Below, in pieces: positions 51,222-60,144 of a stretch of 64,000 nucleotides of DNA. The position numbers were made by a program, and so were the translations under genes. Source of the stretch: Verrucomicrobiota bacterium. Lineage in GTDB: Bacteria; Verrucomicrobiota; Verrucomicrobiia; Chthoniobacterales; UBA10450. How positions within the stretch are numbered: position 1 is the first letter of the stretch; each line of letters opens with the position of its first letter. The notes under the pieces were generated by a model. The model saw nothing but the letters and a program-made list of their open reading frames with translations. It was not told where the DNA came from and did not search any database. The DNA lies in the NCBI GenBank assembly GCA_003219175.1, contig QHPU01000041.1:1-64000 (forward strand), read 5' to 3'.

Positions 51222-51817
51222 AACTACTGATTCGGAACTACGGCGACCCGGCGTTGCGGGCAAAAGGCAAGCCGGTGGCTGAAGTCGACGGCAGAATTCG
51301 CGAGCTGGCGGACAACATGCTGGAGACGATGCGGGCGGCCAATGGAATCGGACTGGCCGCGCAACAGGTGGGCGAAGCTCTGCAACTGGCCGTGATTGAC
51401 GTCTCGGCGGCGGAAGATCGTCCCAGCACGATGGCATGGAATGGCAAGGAAGTGAACCCCAACGACCACATGCCATTGATTATTCTCAATCCGCAGATTG
51501 AGACCGGGCCGGAGAAAGAGATCGCGTCGGAAGGTTGCCTGAGCTTTCCGGAAATTTCGGCCGATATCGAACGCGCGGGATGGGCCAGGGTAGAGGCGCA
51601 GACGATCGATGGCGAGCAGGTGGAAATTGAGGCGACGGGATTACTGGCACGAGCGCTCCAGCACGAGATCGATCACCTCAACGGCATTCTCTTCATCGAC
51701 CGGATGAGCTCGGCGGCGAAAGTCAGTCTCTCAAGCAAAGTGAAGCGTTTGCAAAGGGAGACGCAACGCGGACTAACGACAAGTAGACGCCAGCACGCGA
51801 TCGAACCGGCGCTCTAG
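51218..51817 (+). CDS. def: peptide deformylase
   Basis: A 199-residue metalloprotease that removes the N-formyl group from nascent proteins. All three motifs are present: GIGLAAQQVG (from Gly43), EGCLSFP (Glu105-Cys107) and QHEIDHLNG (His149, Glu150, His153), giving the Cys/His/His iron or zinc site. The ATG overlaps the TolR-type stop as ATGA, so it is translated from the Ton/Tol operon. Confidence 0.97.
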   Translation: MKLLIRNYGDPALRAKGKPVAEVDGRIRELADNMLETMRAANGIGLAAQQVGEALQLAVIDVSAAEDRPSTMAWNGKEVNPNDHMPLIILNPQIETGPEKEIASEGCLSFPEISADIERAGWARVEAQTIDGEQVEIEATGLLARALQHEIDHLNGILFIDRMSSAAKVSLSSKVKRLQRETQRGLTTSRRQHAIEPAL

Positions 51818-51828
51818 GCATTTGCATG

Positions 51829-51883
51829 GCGGCCATTTTGGCCGCGAATAAAAGACACGGCGGCGAAGATCGCCGCCCTACAA
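51829..51883. repeat. two hairpins with a CTACAA ending after def
   Basis: GCGGCCA-TTT-TGGCCGC (51829-51845) and GGCGGCGA-AGA-TCGCCGCC (51859-51877) stand in the convergent gap; the second is followed by CTACAA (51878-51883). No T tail, so these are repeat elements rather than intrinsic terminators, although they may slow polymerase. Confidence 0.6.
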
Positions 51884-51912
51884 TTCCCCGCTGAGTTGAT
51901 GTATGGCGCCCG

Positions 51913-52434
51913 CTACAGCGCTTTGTAATCGACCGTGATGGTTCGGAAAGTATGCGGCGGTTTTTCCGCAGAGAAGTAAAAGAGCTCGAGCATGGTCGTG
52001 CCGACCATCCATTGATAGCCTACCAGGGTCTGGACAATGTCGGTGTCCGTGTCGCGGGAGCGCGACACTAATTTGCCGACGCCGTATTTGCCGTCGAAAT
52101 AGCGTCGGACTGTTCCCATCTGTTCGTTGTAACGCTCGATTGACCAGTCGGGATATTCGTACTGCAACTCTACCTCCATGAGTTTGTCGTTCTTAAAAGT
52201 GAAGAGCGTTCGTTGCAGTCCCGGATGAACCAGTCCCTCCACTGTCCAGACGGAACGACTTCCATCCTGTTTCCGCTCCACAATTTTCGCTTTGGCTCCG
52301 TTCAGCACCGATTCGACTCGCCGCGGCGGATCGCCCCAGCGAAAACCGAATGGCGGTAACAATTCGTTCATCGCCACCACGGGAGTAGTAACGGCAAGAA
52401 GGAGGAACAAGCCGGCAACTAATCGGCGGGTCAT
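51913..52434 (-). CDS. secreted protein of unknown function
   Basis: A 173-residue protein with a Sec signal (LVAGLFLLLAVTTPVVA) and a mixed alpha/beta mature part containing LPPFGFRWGDPPRRVESVLN, WTVEGLVHPGLQRTLFTFKN and YPDWSIERYNEQMGTVRRYF. The pattern of GFRWGDP followed by a Phe/Tyr-rich C-terminus recalls small bacterial proteins of unknown role. The ATG at 52434 overlaps the preceding Dabb gene's stop as ATGA. Confidence 0.72.
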   Translation of the reverse strand: MTRRLVAGLFLLLAVTTPVVAMNELLPPFGFRWGDPPRRVESVLNGAKAKIVERKQDGSRSVWTVEGLVHPGLQRTLFTFKNDKLMEVELQYEYPDWSIERYNEQMGTVRRYFDGKYGVGKLVSRSRDTDTDIVQTLVGYQWMVGTTMLELFYFSAEKPPHTFRTITVDYKAL

Positions 52435-52832
52435 TCGTTGGCAAAATTGTAGACGGTATACCGGCGGACGAGCGGCTCGAGAATGGTATCAAGTGCCCGC
52501 CGTCGCCGCGGATCGTGCTCGAATTTCTCGAGCGCTTCTCGGTCGCGAAAGATCACGACGACGCCGAGATCGAACGATTGCTCCAAGCCGGGTGGATCTA
52601 CGGGCAAGGGGCGGCCAACGCGCACGTCGTTGACACCGCGGACGCGGCGGAGGGTAGGCAAACCGCGGAGGAGAACATTCCGGTCATCAACGTTGCCAGA
52701 TCGTTTCAGCCAAAACAGCATTACGTGGGTGACGTGGCCGGAACGCGCGTTGGCAGCCGGTGCGTTGGATGAAGTGAGGAAAAGGACGAGGCAAATCAGA
52801 AAAATCGGGAGGCGCATACGAAAAAAATTCAT
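52431..52832 (-). CDS. Dabb (stress-responsive alpha/beta barrel) protein, exported
   Basis: A 133-residue protein with a signal peptide (MRLPIFLICLVLFLTSSNAP inside) and a dimeric Dabb domain: VTHVMLFWLKRSGN, LPTLRRVRGVNDVRVGR, SFDLGVVVIFRDREALEKFE. Dabb proteins are dimeric ferredoxin-like barrels of mostly unknown function. ATG at 52832 is chosen; ATG at 52817 is equally placed to begin the signal. Its last bases overlap the next gene. Confidence 0.75.
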   Translation of the reverse strand: MNFFRMRLPIFLICLVLFLTSSNAPAANARSGHVTHVMLFWLKRSGNVDDRNVLLRGLPTLRRVRGVNDVRVGRPLPVDPPGLEQSFDLGVVVIFRDREALEKFEHDPRRRRALDTILEPLVRRYTVYNFANE

Positions 52833-53365
52833 TTGCGGGGCCGACACAATCGCTCAAAACCTCTCGGCCAGCATGCATTTTCGATTGCTCTTTTCGGACC
52901 TGTTTGCGCGAAGAAGTCGTCGCCCCGAGGGAAAGACTGCTCGCGTTCAACCGATTTTTTTCAGTCAAGAAATTTTTGCTCGGCACTCAAAAATAAAGTT
53001 CAGGTTTTTACTTGTCGGTTTTTCTCGCCGTTTCTAATCTCACGCCGCTGGCAGGGAGCAAGGGAATCGTCAGGTGTGAATAAAGTGTGAACAGAATTCA
53101 GCAATTTCGTAACATTGCAAGCCGCGCTTTCGGCGTCGCGCTCGATCTTCCGCCAGATTCTGGGCGCCCATTAGACGCACCACCGCCGATTGTCGGCGGA
53201 GTGTTTTATTATTTTCCCTCGGAAAAAGGCGGTTTTTATCACAACAGGTCCTTCTTTTCCTCTACACGCGAGCAAAATAATTTTCATAGTTTTTGTCACT
53301 TCTACCGCCGCGCCCCTCGAGGCGGTTTCCCAGGAAGAGGCAATTTGGGCTGTTAACAACTTGGT
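52833..53365. other. gene-free region upstream of dnaA, candidate oriC
   Basis: A 533-base gap between the Dabb gene and dnaA. It has AT-rich stretches (52965-53035 and 53200-53300), TGTGAATAA at 53075-53083 (complement TTATTCACA, one mismatch to the DnaA box TTATCCACA) and, 11 bases on, TGTGAACAG at 53086-53094. TTTTTATCACAAC at about 53233-53245 is weaker. Short reading frames here are not protein-like. Location beside dnaA-dnaN makes an origin plausible but unproven. Confidence 0.5.
53075..53094 (-). promoter_or_regulatory. two DnaA-box-like sites
   Basis: Read on the minus strand: TTATTCACA (one mismatch to consensus) and CTGTTCACA (three mismatches), same orientation, 11 bases apart. 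Confidence 0.5.
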
Positions 53366-54715
53366 ATGGACGAGAGGTGCAAAGCCCTGTGGGAGAGACT
53401 GTCGGCTGCGCTCAAGCCGCAGGTCAGTACGGACACTTATAAGCGATGGTTTTCCGCCGTGGAGTTAATCAAAGCTACGGAGGATTCTCTGACGTTTCGC
53501 GTTCCCAATAACATTTACCAGTTCTGGATTGAAAGTAATCACATGGCGGCCTTGCAATCCGCCATCACCAGTGCCGTCGGCGCGCCGCGCACGGTCCGAT
53601 TTCTTAGCTCGACGGAATCCGATAACGAAAATAATTTCGGGACGCCGGAAGTACAAAAATCCGACCACTCCAGCAGCAAGACCACCGGACTCGGCCTCGG
53701 TCTCAATCCGCGGAACACATTCGAATCATTCGTCGTTGGTCCGAACAATCAGATTGCACACGCGGCCAGCCTGGCGGTCGCGCAGGCGCCCGCGCGAACA
53801 TACAATCCGCTCTTTGTTTATGGCGGCGTCGGACTCGGAAAGACGCACCTGATGCAGGCGATCGGCCAGTATGTCTGGGCGAAAAGGAAAACGTCGCGGG
53901 TGATGTACCTGTCGAGCGAACTTTTTATCAACGAATTCATCGACGCCATCCAACACAATACTCTGGTTAAATTCCGCAAACGTTACCGGCAGGCGGATCT
54001 GCTCCTGATCGACGATATTCAATTCCTCGCCGGAAAGGAGCGGTCGCAGGAGGAATTTTTCCACACCTTCAATACTCTCTTCGACGGTCATAAACAGATC
54101 GTGCTGTCGAGCGATCGGCCGGCCTCGGAAATCGCCAACCTGGAGCATCGCCTCGTTTCACGATTCGAATGGGGCCTCACGGCAGAGCTGCAACCGCCGG
54201 ATATCGAGACACGGCTGGCCATTCTCCGGAAAAAAGCGCGTGCTCTGCAGATCAACTTGCACGATGACGTTTATCAGTTCCTCGCCGTCCGCATTCGCAG
54301 CAACGTGCGCCGGCTCGAGGGCGCGTTGATGCGGGTCGCGTCATTCGCTTCCCTGAGCGGTAAAGAACTGACGCAGGAAACGATCGAGCATTTGCTGAAA
54401 GACATTTTGCTGGAGGAATGGCGGCAGACGGTCACGATCGAGCAAATTCAGCGGAAAGTGGCGGAGCATTTCGATGTGCGGCTGGCGGACATGACAAGCA
54501 AGCGTCGCCCGGCTAGTATCGCTTTTCCGCGTCAGGTGGCGATGTATTTGGCGCGCGAGTTAACTAAGGCATCACTTAATGAAATTGGGGATGCATTTGG
54601 CGGCCGCGATCATGGCACCGTCCTGCACGCCTGCAAGCTGGTGAAGAAACGGATGATAGAGCAGGACAACATTCGGCAGACCATCTCTTTCATTGACAGC
54701 GCGCTTCAGCGCTGA
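53366..54715 (+). CDS. dnaA: chromosomal replication initiator DnaA
   Basis: A 449-residue AAA+ initiator. Domain I is 1-85, a short variable domain II follows, and the AAA+ domain III has RNTFESFVVGPNNQ, Walker A GGVGLGKTH (153-161), Walker B LLLIDDIQFL and the arginine-finger sensor region. Domain IV ends with the DNA-binding signature FGGRDHGTVLHACK. It binds DnaA boxes and opens the origin. ATG at 53366. dnaN follows after 54 bases. Confidence 0.97.
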   Translation: MDERCKALWERLSAALKPQVSTDTYKRWFSAVELIKATEDSLTFRVPNNIYQFWIESNHMAALQSAITSAVGAPRTVRFLSSTESDNENNFGTPEVQKSDHSSSKTTGLGLGLNPRNTFESFVVGPNNQIAHAASLAVAQAPARTYNPLFVYGGVGLGKTHLMQAIGQYVWAKRKTSRVMYLSSELFINEFIDAIQHNTLVKFRKRYRQADLLLIDDIQFLAGKERSQEEFFHTFNTLFDGHKQIVLSSDRPASEIANLEHRLVSRFEWGLTAELQPPDIETRLAILRKKARALQINLHDDVYQFLAVRIRSNVRRLEGALMRVASFASLSGKELTQETIEHLLKDILLEEWRQTVTIEQIQRKVAEHFDVRLADMTSKRRPASIAFPRQVAMYLARELTKASLNEIGDAFGGRDHGTVLHACKLVKKRMIEQDNIRQTISFIDSALQR

Positions 54716-54769
54716 TTGAGAGAGAGGTTGCGGATGTAGAAGCAACGCCTTACATCTTAGGCTTTCCGA

Positions 54770-55867
54770 ATGAAATTCAGCGCGACGAAAGAGAAAATAC
54801 TGGAAGGACTGCAACAGGTTCAGAACGTCGTCAGCACTCGGACCACGCTCCCGATTCTTTCCAACGTTTTGTTGCAGGCAAAAGAAGGAACGGTCAATCT
54901 CACCACCACCGATCTCGATGTCGGTGTGCGTGGAGGTTTTGAAGCGAACGTAGACAAGGCGGGCGCGACCACGTTGCCGGCGCGACGCCTCTTCACTATC
55001 ATTCGCGAACTGCCATCGAGCGAAATATCAGTCGAGGTCGATGGCAAAAACGCGGCTTCGATTCGGAGCGGCCAAAGTTTCTTCAAGATCCTCGGATTGC
55101 CAGAAGAAGAATTTCCACCGTTGCCGAAGTTTGAGAACGCCAAGGTCGTGACGATGCGGCAGAAGGATTTGCGCGACGGTTTGCGCAAGACCGCTTATGC
55201 CATTTCGACTGACGAGACGCGTTACGTACTCAATGGTGTTCTCTTCAGCTATAAAGAGAATAAACTTACGCTCGTGGCAACGGACGGGCGCCGCCTTGCC
55301 ATGGTCGACCTCGAACTGGAATTTCCGCGCAGTCACGAAGCGGACATCATTGTTCCGACAAAGGCAGTCACGGAATTGGCACGCCTGCTTACCGATGATG
55401 GCGACGTGAAGATCAGCGTGGGCACCGGTCAGATCGCATTCGATCTTAATAGTACGCTGCTGGTCTCGAAATTGATCGAAGGGAATTATCCGAATTACAA
55501 ACAGGTGATTCCGTCGGAAGCGAAGGAGCGTATCACGCTCGAACGCGAGACCTTTCTCAACTCGCTGCGCCGGGTATCGCTGCTGGCGAGCGACAAATCG
55601 AATTCGATCAAGCTCAGTTTCAGCAAGAACAACATCGAGATCACCGCCAACACGCCTGAGGTGGGCGAGGCCCGCGAATCGCTTCCGGTAGTGTATAAGG
55701 GGCGCGATTTTTCCATCGCTTTTAATCCGGAGTTTCTCATGGCCCCCCTCCGCAATTTGGCCGACGACGAAATTTTCTTCGATCTCATCGATGAGATGAG
55801 TCCAGGCGTTTTGAAAATCCAGACGCCATTTCTTTATGTGTTGATGCCGATGCGCGTCAGCGCGTGA
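54770..55867 (+). CDS. dnaN: DNA polymerase III beta sliding clamp
   Basis: A 365-residue three-domain clamp that holds the replicase on DNA as a ring dimer. It starts MKFSATKEKILEGLQQVQNV, and RTTLPILSNVLLQA, GVLFSYKENKLTLVATDGRRLAM and the C-terminal FLYVLMPMRV are family signatures; the final LMPMR loop forms the protein-binding pocket. ATG at 54770. No recF or gyrB follows; the convergent GT9 gene overlaps its 3' end by 11 bases. Confidence 0.97.
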   Translation: MKFSATKEKILEGLQQVQNVVSTRTTLPILSNVLLQAKEGTVNLTTTDLDVGVRGGFEANVDKAGATTLPARRLFTIIRELPSSEISVEVDGKNAASIRSGQSFFKILGLPEEEFPPLPKFENAKVVTMRQKDLRDGLRKTAYAISTDETRYVLNGVLFSYKENKLTLVATDGRRLAMVDLELEFPRSHEADIIVPTKAVTELARLLTDDGDVKISVGTGQIAFDLNSTLLVSKLIEGNYPNYKQVIPSEAKERITLERETFLNSLRRVSLLASDKSNSIKLSFSKNNIEITANTPEVGEARESLPVVYKGRDFSIAFNPEFLMAPLRNLADDEIFFDLIDEMSPGVLKIQTPFLYVLMPMRVSA

Positions 55868-56801
55868 TGGCATCGAGCACGGTTGCGACGGCGAGCTGAG
55901 TCAGATCGCCGTTGGGGGCGATCAACAGGGTGACGTCTTTATTCTGCGGCGCCCAAACATTAGGGTCAGTTGGGCCGAAGAGAATGATACTGCGCGCTCC
56001 GGCGGCGGCTGCGAGATGAGAAATTCCGGAATCGTGGCCGATAAAAGTGGATTGCCCGAGGAGCGCAGCGAGTTGGGCCAGAGGAAGGTGGTGGGCAAAA
56101 CGAACACGCGAATCGTTGTCAAATGATGCGCACAATCTTTGCCTCGCATTTTCGTCGGCTTCGCCTAAGACAATGAGGGGTGTGCGAAACAAACGTGGGC
56201 CACTTGAGGTCGCAGCCCCGTTCAATACCGCTCTGATAAGTTCGATCCAATTTTCGATCGGCCAGTTCTTCTTTTCGCTGCCACTGCTGGGATGGACCGC
56301 CAAAATTGGGGGCGCGCAATTCTCCAGAAAACCACAGGCAAACTCGCGATCTTCTGCAGATGGAAAAATTTTCGGCGCCAGATCGGTGACACTTATTCCG
56401 AGCTCTTGCACGGGCTGAATGAGTTGTTCCGCCGCGGACATGCCCGAGACAATTTTCGACGGACCTCGCAAAATATTTTCCGCGCCGCATCGCCGCAAAT
56501 TCTCTTCGAAGATGCCGTCCGGATCGTAAAGGTAGCTGAGGATCAGATCGAAGCCCGCGAAATAGTCCCGCAAGTCGGATGGGAGCTCGGCCCCTCGCGC
56601 GAAAAAGCGTGAGAGCGCAGCGTACTCGATCGAGCGAACTGCGTCGGTATAAAATCGCTTGTCCGCGATCGCGGCGATGTGGGGGTAACCAAGAATTTCA
56701 ATGCCCGCCTTTGGATGCGCAACACGCAGGGCCTTGAGCGCCGGCAATGTCAGGACGAAATCGCCAAGCGCGCCACCGCGGATGACGAGGATTCGTTTAA
56801 T
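55857..56801 (-). CDS. glycosyltransferase family 9 (heptosyltransferase-like)
   Basis: A GT-B enzyme of family 9, which adds heptose or other sugars to lipopolysaccharide core. Donor-site motifs are PPILAVHPSSGSEKKNWP and GHDSGISHLAAAAGARSIILFGPTDP, both characteristic. The first ATG/GTG/TTG in frame (TTG at 56747) would drop the conserved N-terminal acceptor loop: reading upstream gives KRILVIRGGALGDFVLTLPA, the usual ILVIRxxxLGD start. The only initiator-like codon there is ATT at 56801, which overlaps by one base the TAA of the upstream gene. ATT starts are rare but known (infC). The start is inference; 56747 is the alternative. Its stop overlaps the convergent dnaN by 11 bases. Confidence 0.83.
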   Translation of the reverse strand: MKRILVIRGGALGDFVLTLPALKALRVAHPKAGIEILGYPHIAAIADKRFYTDAVRSIEYAALSRFFARGAELPSDLRDYFAGFDLILSYLYDPDGIFEENLRRCGAENILRGPSKIVSGMSAAEQLIQPVQELGISVTDLAPKIFPSAEDREFACGFLENCAPPILAVHPSSGSEKKNWPIENWIELIRAVLNGAATSSGPRLFRTPLIVLGEADENARQRLCASFDNDSRVRFAHHLPLAQLAALLGQSTFIGHDSGISHLAAAAGARSIILFGPTDPNVWAPQNKDVTLLIAPNGDLTQLAVATVLDAITR

Positions 56802-57348
56802 AACGGGTGAAGGCGAGAGCGATCAGCGCCACGCCATAGATAAAACCAAAAACGTTTACCCCGCGCCACCGGGCGGTCGTTTTGCTGAACCAATTGATTT
56901 GATCGCGCAATTTGTACGGCACCATTACCCAGGTAAGGCCTAACACTATCAGCACGTAGGCGAACACGGTTAGGACTAGCCGGCTAGGTTCGTAGCGGAA
57001 AAAGGCGGCGTCGAGCATCGGTTCCGCGACCAACAACGCGAGGATGCCCAAGGCACGGACGGCGAGAAATTCGTCCACGAAGCGCAAGGTCAGAAAAAAT
57101 CCCACTGGCAGAATAACCAAAAACGGCCGGCGAAAAGCCGAGAATTCTCCCATTTCCATGGTAGAGATCAGCCAGAAACTCCAGACCAGATCGAGGGCAA
57201 GAATCACTATGCCCGCGGTCCGTGAGCGCGGAAAAGCGGCCATGAAATTGCGCGCCGACGCATTCATGGCAAAGCCCAGCGCGCCGAGCAGGCAGAGAAT
57301 CAGCCCGGTCACGAGTCCTGCAAGTTGCAGTGAAAAATGATAGATCAT
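56797..57348 (-). CDS. multi-spanning membrane protein of unknown function
   Basis: A 183-residue inner-membrane protein with about five or six helices (AGLVTGLILCLLGALGFAM, IVILALDLVWSFWLI, LVILPVGFFLTLRFV, ALGILALLVAEPMLDAAFF, LVLTVFAYVLIVLGLTWVMV, VFGFIYGVALIALAFTRY). No family was recognised. The ATG at 57348 follows the miaB stop by four bases, and its TAA overlaps the presumed ATT start of the GT9 gene, so miaB, this gene and the GT9 gene form an operon. Confidence 0.75.
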   Translation of the reverse strand: MIYHFSLQLAGLVTGLILCLLGALGFAMNASARNFMAAFPRSRTAGIVILALDLVWSFWLISTMEMGEFSAFRRPFLVILPVGFFLTLRFVDEFLAVRALGILALLVAEPMLDAAFFRYEPSRLVLTVFAYVLIVLGLTWVMVPYKLRDQINWFSKTTARWRGVNVFGFIYGVALIALAFTRY

Positions 57349-57352
57349 GGCG

Positions 57353-58804
57353 TCAATCGACCGGGTGTCCGTAAAGGCTGAAGCCGTTGGCACGCGCGAT
57401 TGCGACATCAAAAATTTCGCCGACGCGATCCCTTGCCGCCTCGAACACGACGACTTTGTTCGCGCTGGTGCGGCCCATCAAACGCGCAGCGTTTGTTTTG
57501 CTTGGGCCTTCACACAAAACTTCCACGCGAGTTCCCACCACTTTTTCATTCGCGCGGCGGGTCGCGGCGTTGATTATTTCGAGCAAATCCTGATTGCGCT
57601 CCTCTTTTGTTGCCGCGTCGATTTGATCCGGCATTGTCGCGGCGGGCGTTTCGCGCCGCGCGGAATAGCGAAAAACGAAAGCATTATCGAAGTGGAGGTG
57701 TTCGACGAGATTGCGGGTTGCTTTGTAATCGGAATCGGTCTCGCCCGGGAAGCCAACGATGATGTCGGTCGTCAATGCGATTCCTGGGCGGGCAGCGCGA
57801 ATTTTGTCGACCAGTTGTGTGTATTTTTCCACCGTGTAAGCCCGGTGCATCGCCTTGAGAATTCGATTTGATCCCGACTGAAGCGGCAAATGCACGTGCT
57901 GAGCCAGTTTCGGCAAATAGGAGATGGCGTCGATCAGGTCATCACGAAAGCCGATCGGATGCGGCGAGGTAAAACGCAAACGTTCTAGCCCATCGATCGC
58001 GCTGACGGCTTCGAGCAATTGCACGAACGGGCTCTTGCGGGTAGCGCACACATTCTGTGTGCTTAGGTCCGCATTCTGCGGAACGCGCGCGCTAACCCAA
58101 GGGAATTCGTGGCGGCCATAGAGGTTCACGATCTGGCCAAGAAGAGTCACTTCCTTCACGCCATGCGTGACGAGGGCGCGAACTTCGGAGACGACTTCGG
58201 CAATGGTGCGGCTGCGTTCCGCTCCGCGCGTGCGCGGCACGATACAAAAGGTGCAATGCATGTTGCAGCCTTGCATGATGGAAACGAACGCCGTGGCCTG
58301 CCTTGGAGCCAGCGCCTGTTCACGAATCGTCGATTGCGATCCGGCTTCTTCCTCGACGTCCACGATGGAATAACGTGGATCGTCCATGCGGCGGTAGCTG
58401 GGGTCACTGATCCCGGCTACAGCACCTTTGTACAGAACCAAATCATCTACATAGTCAGCGACGCGATGAAATTTTTGCGTGCCGACGACAAGATCGAGAT
58501 GCGGAATTTCCTTCAACAGCTCCGCGCCACGCGCCTGTGCCATGCAGCCAAGAAATCCAAAGACAGTTTCTGGGCGGTTCTTACTGATTCGGCTGAGCAT
58601 CCCCATTTTGCCCAGCGCCTTCTGCTCCGCCATGTCGCGCACGCTACAGGTGTTAAGCAGAACAACATCGGCCTCGACCTCGGAATCGACGCGCTCGTAG
58701 CCGCGAGCGATGAGTGAATGCGCGACCTGCTCGGAATCGCGTTCGTTCATCTGGCAGCCGTAGGTCTTGATAAAAAATTTCGGCACGGCTCGCGAACGAT
58801 ACAC
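57353..58804 (-). CDS. miaB: tRNA-i6A37 methylthiotransferase MiaB, with in-frame insert
   Basis: A 483-residue radical-SAM enzyme that methylthiolates position 37 of tRNAs. The N-terminal cluster uses Cys17 (YGCQMN), Cys53 (NTCSVR) and Cys87 (LGCMAQ); the radical-SAM cluster uses Cys180, 184 and 187 in CNMHCTFC. A TRAM domain lies at the C-terminus (ATRRANEKVVGTRVEVLCEG). Residues about 237-256 (SARVPQNADLSTQNVCATR) interrupt the usual passage from LYGRHEFP to KSPFVQLLEAV and come from the inverted-repeat element at 58039-58098. GTG at 58804; GTG at 58786 is possible. Confidence 0.93.
   Translation of the reverse strand: MYRSRAVPKFFIKTYGCQMNERDSEQVAHSLIARGYERVDSEVEADVVLLNTCSVRDMAEQKALGKMGMLSRISKNRPETVFGFLGCMAQARGAELLKEIPHLDLVVGTQKFHRVADYVDDLVLYKGAVAGISDPSYRRMDDPRYSIVDVEEEAGSQSTIREQALAPRQATAFVSIMQGCNMHCTFCIVPRTRGAERSRTIAEVVSEVRALVTHGVKEVTLLGQIVNLYGRHEFPWVSARVPQNADLSTQNVCATRKSPFVQLLEAVSAIDGLERLRFTSPHPIGFRDDLIDAISYLPKLAQHVHLPLQSGSNRILKAMHRAYTVEKYTQLVDKIRAARPGIALTTDIIVGFPGETDSDYKATRNLVEHLHFDNAFVFRYSARRETPAATMPDQIDAATKEERNQDLLEIINAATRRANEKVVGTRVEVLCEGPSKTNAARLMGRTSANKVVVFEAARDRVGEIFDVAIARANGFSLYGHPVD
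58039..58098. repeat. GGGTAGCGC element inserted in miaB
   Basis: A 60-base element with ends GGGTAGCGC (58039-58047) and GCGCTAACCC (58089-58098), containing two perfect hairpins with the same TTC loop: GCACACA-TTC-TGTGTGC (58046-58062) and TCCGCA-TTC-TGCGGA (58068-58082). It keeps the miaB frame open. The ends match the 44235-44384 element. Confidence 0.75.
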
Positions 58805-59035
58805 AGGGCCGGCGAAAGTGCTATTACCTCAGGGAGCGGCACCTAAGTTTTTCACTTGCATGTTGTAACGTAAGACTGGCCACCTGCCATGATGAACGCG
58901 GTCGAGGTGGATCGGCCGCTTCGTCATCTGCCAGTGCTGCTCGCACCTCGAGCCAATCATCAAATGTGGGCAATCGTAACAACGAACAATTCGCTTCAAT
59001 TTTCTATTTCCGTCCGTTTCAATTCAGACCACGGA

Positions 59036-59899
59036 ATGAACGAGCCAGCGATCGGGATTATCGGCGGTAGTGGCCTCTACCAGCTGGAGGGTTTTGAGGA
59101 GTTGGCCGAACATGAGATCGAAACCCCATTTGGCCCGCCATCCGATTCTATCATCGGCGGAATAATGTTTGCCCGTCGCGTTTATTTTTTGCCGCGACAC
59201 GGACGTGGGCACCGCATCCTGCCGCACGAACTAAATCACCGCGCGAATATTTACGCGCTGCGTTCTCTCAACGTCCGCTGGATCATTTGCGTGACGGCAG
59301 TGGGCAGTTTGCAGGAAAAATACGTCCCGCGCGATGTCCTGTTGCCATCGCAGTTTTTTGATCGGACGAGTCTGCGCTCCTGCCACACGTTTTTTGGTGA
59401 AGGAATAGCGGCCCACGTTTCCTTTGCCGACCCGATCTCGACCAAGCTGCGGGAGATGTTAGCGGAAGCCACACGCTCCACCGGCGCCACCGTTCACAGT
59501 GGGGGCACTTATGTAAACATGGATGGCCCGGCCTTCTCCACTCGCGCCGAGTCGGAATTCAATCGTCGGAACGGGTTCGATGTCATCGGGATGACCAATT
59601 TGCCGGAGGCCAAGCTGGCGCGCGAAGCCGAGATCGCCCTCGCCACGATGGCAATGATCACCGATTACGATTGCTGGAAGGTGGAAGAAGAACCCGTTTC
59701 GGTCCAAACCGTCATTGGCCATCTGCTCGCTAATGCGGAAACAGCAAAGAGAGTTCTGGCACGTGTGATCCCCGAGATTCCTCGCGAAGCAAATTGGTCG
59801 GAACATCGCGCGCTCGAAAACGCCATAATCACGGATCGAAAATTGTGGCCCCACGGCACGATCAAGAAGCTCGGACCGATTATCGAGCGGTTTTTGTAG
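59036..59899 (+). CDS. mtnP: S-methyl-5'-thioadenosine phosphorylase
   Basis: A 287-residue purine-nucleoside-phosphorylase-fold enzyme cleaving methylthioadenosine to adenine and methylthioribose-1-phosphate in methionine salvage. It begins AIGIIGGSGLYQLEGFEEL, and contains PRHGRGHRILPHELNHRAN, ICVTAVGSLQEKYVPRDVLLP, and the substrate-binding TYVNMDGPAFSTRAES, the MTAP-type pattern. The ATG at 59036 is used because the IGIIGGSG strand begins right after it; an upstream frame from 58889 is not family-like. It complements the SAM cycle genes at 20-24 kb. Confidence 0.9.
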   Translation: MNEPAIGIIGGSGLYQLEGFEELAEHEIETPFGPPSDSIIGGIMFARRVYFLPRHGRGHRILPHELNHRANIYALRSLNVRWIICVTAVGSLQEKYVPRDVLLPSQFFDRTSLRSCHTFFGEGIAAHVSFADPISTKLREMLAEATRSTGATVHSGGTYVNMDGPAFSTRAESEFNRRNGFDVIGMTNLPEAKLAREAEIALATMAMITDYDCWKVEEEPVSVQTVIGHLLANAETAKRVLARVIPEIPREANWSEHRALENAIITDRKLWPHGTIKKLGPIIERFL

Positions 59900-60144
59900 A
59901 GCGAACCGGACGTTGCCAGAGCAGGCGACAAGATGCTAACAGTAAGAGGGCGTTCGCTATTGCAATGAAACCGACGATGCATTGTTCCTGAGGGGCTCGC
60001 CGTTCTCAATACCGACGAGCCAATGCCGGCCGCGGAAGGCCCGGAAGACGTGGCACCCGGCCCGGCCCAGGATCCGACCCGAAATCCGGGCTTGGTTCCG
60101 TCGCCATTGTTACGTTATTCGGCGGCGTCAGGGACGCCTTGAAC

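Noticed and set aside
52833..53365. Small proteins in the gap before dnaA
   Set aside because: Frames are short, overlap each other and lack ribosome sites; the region fits an origin better.
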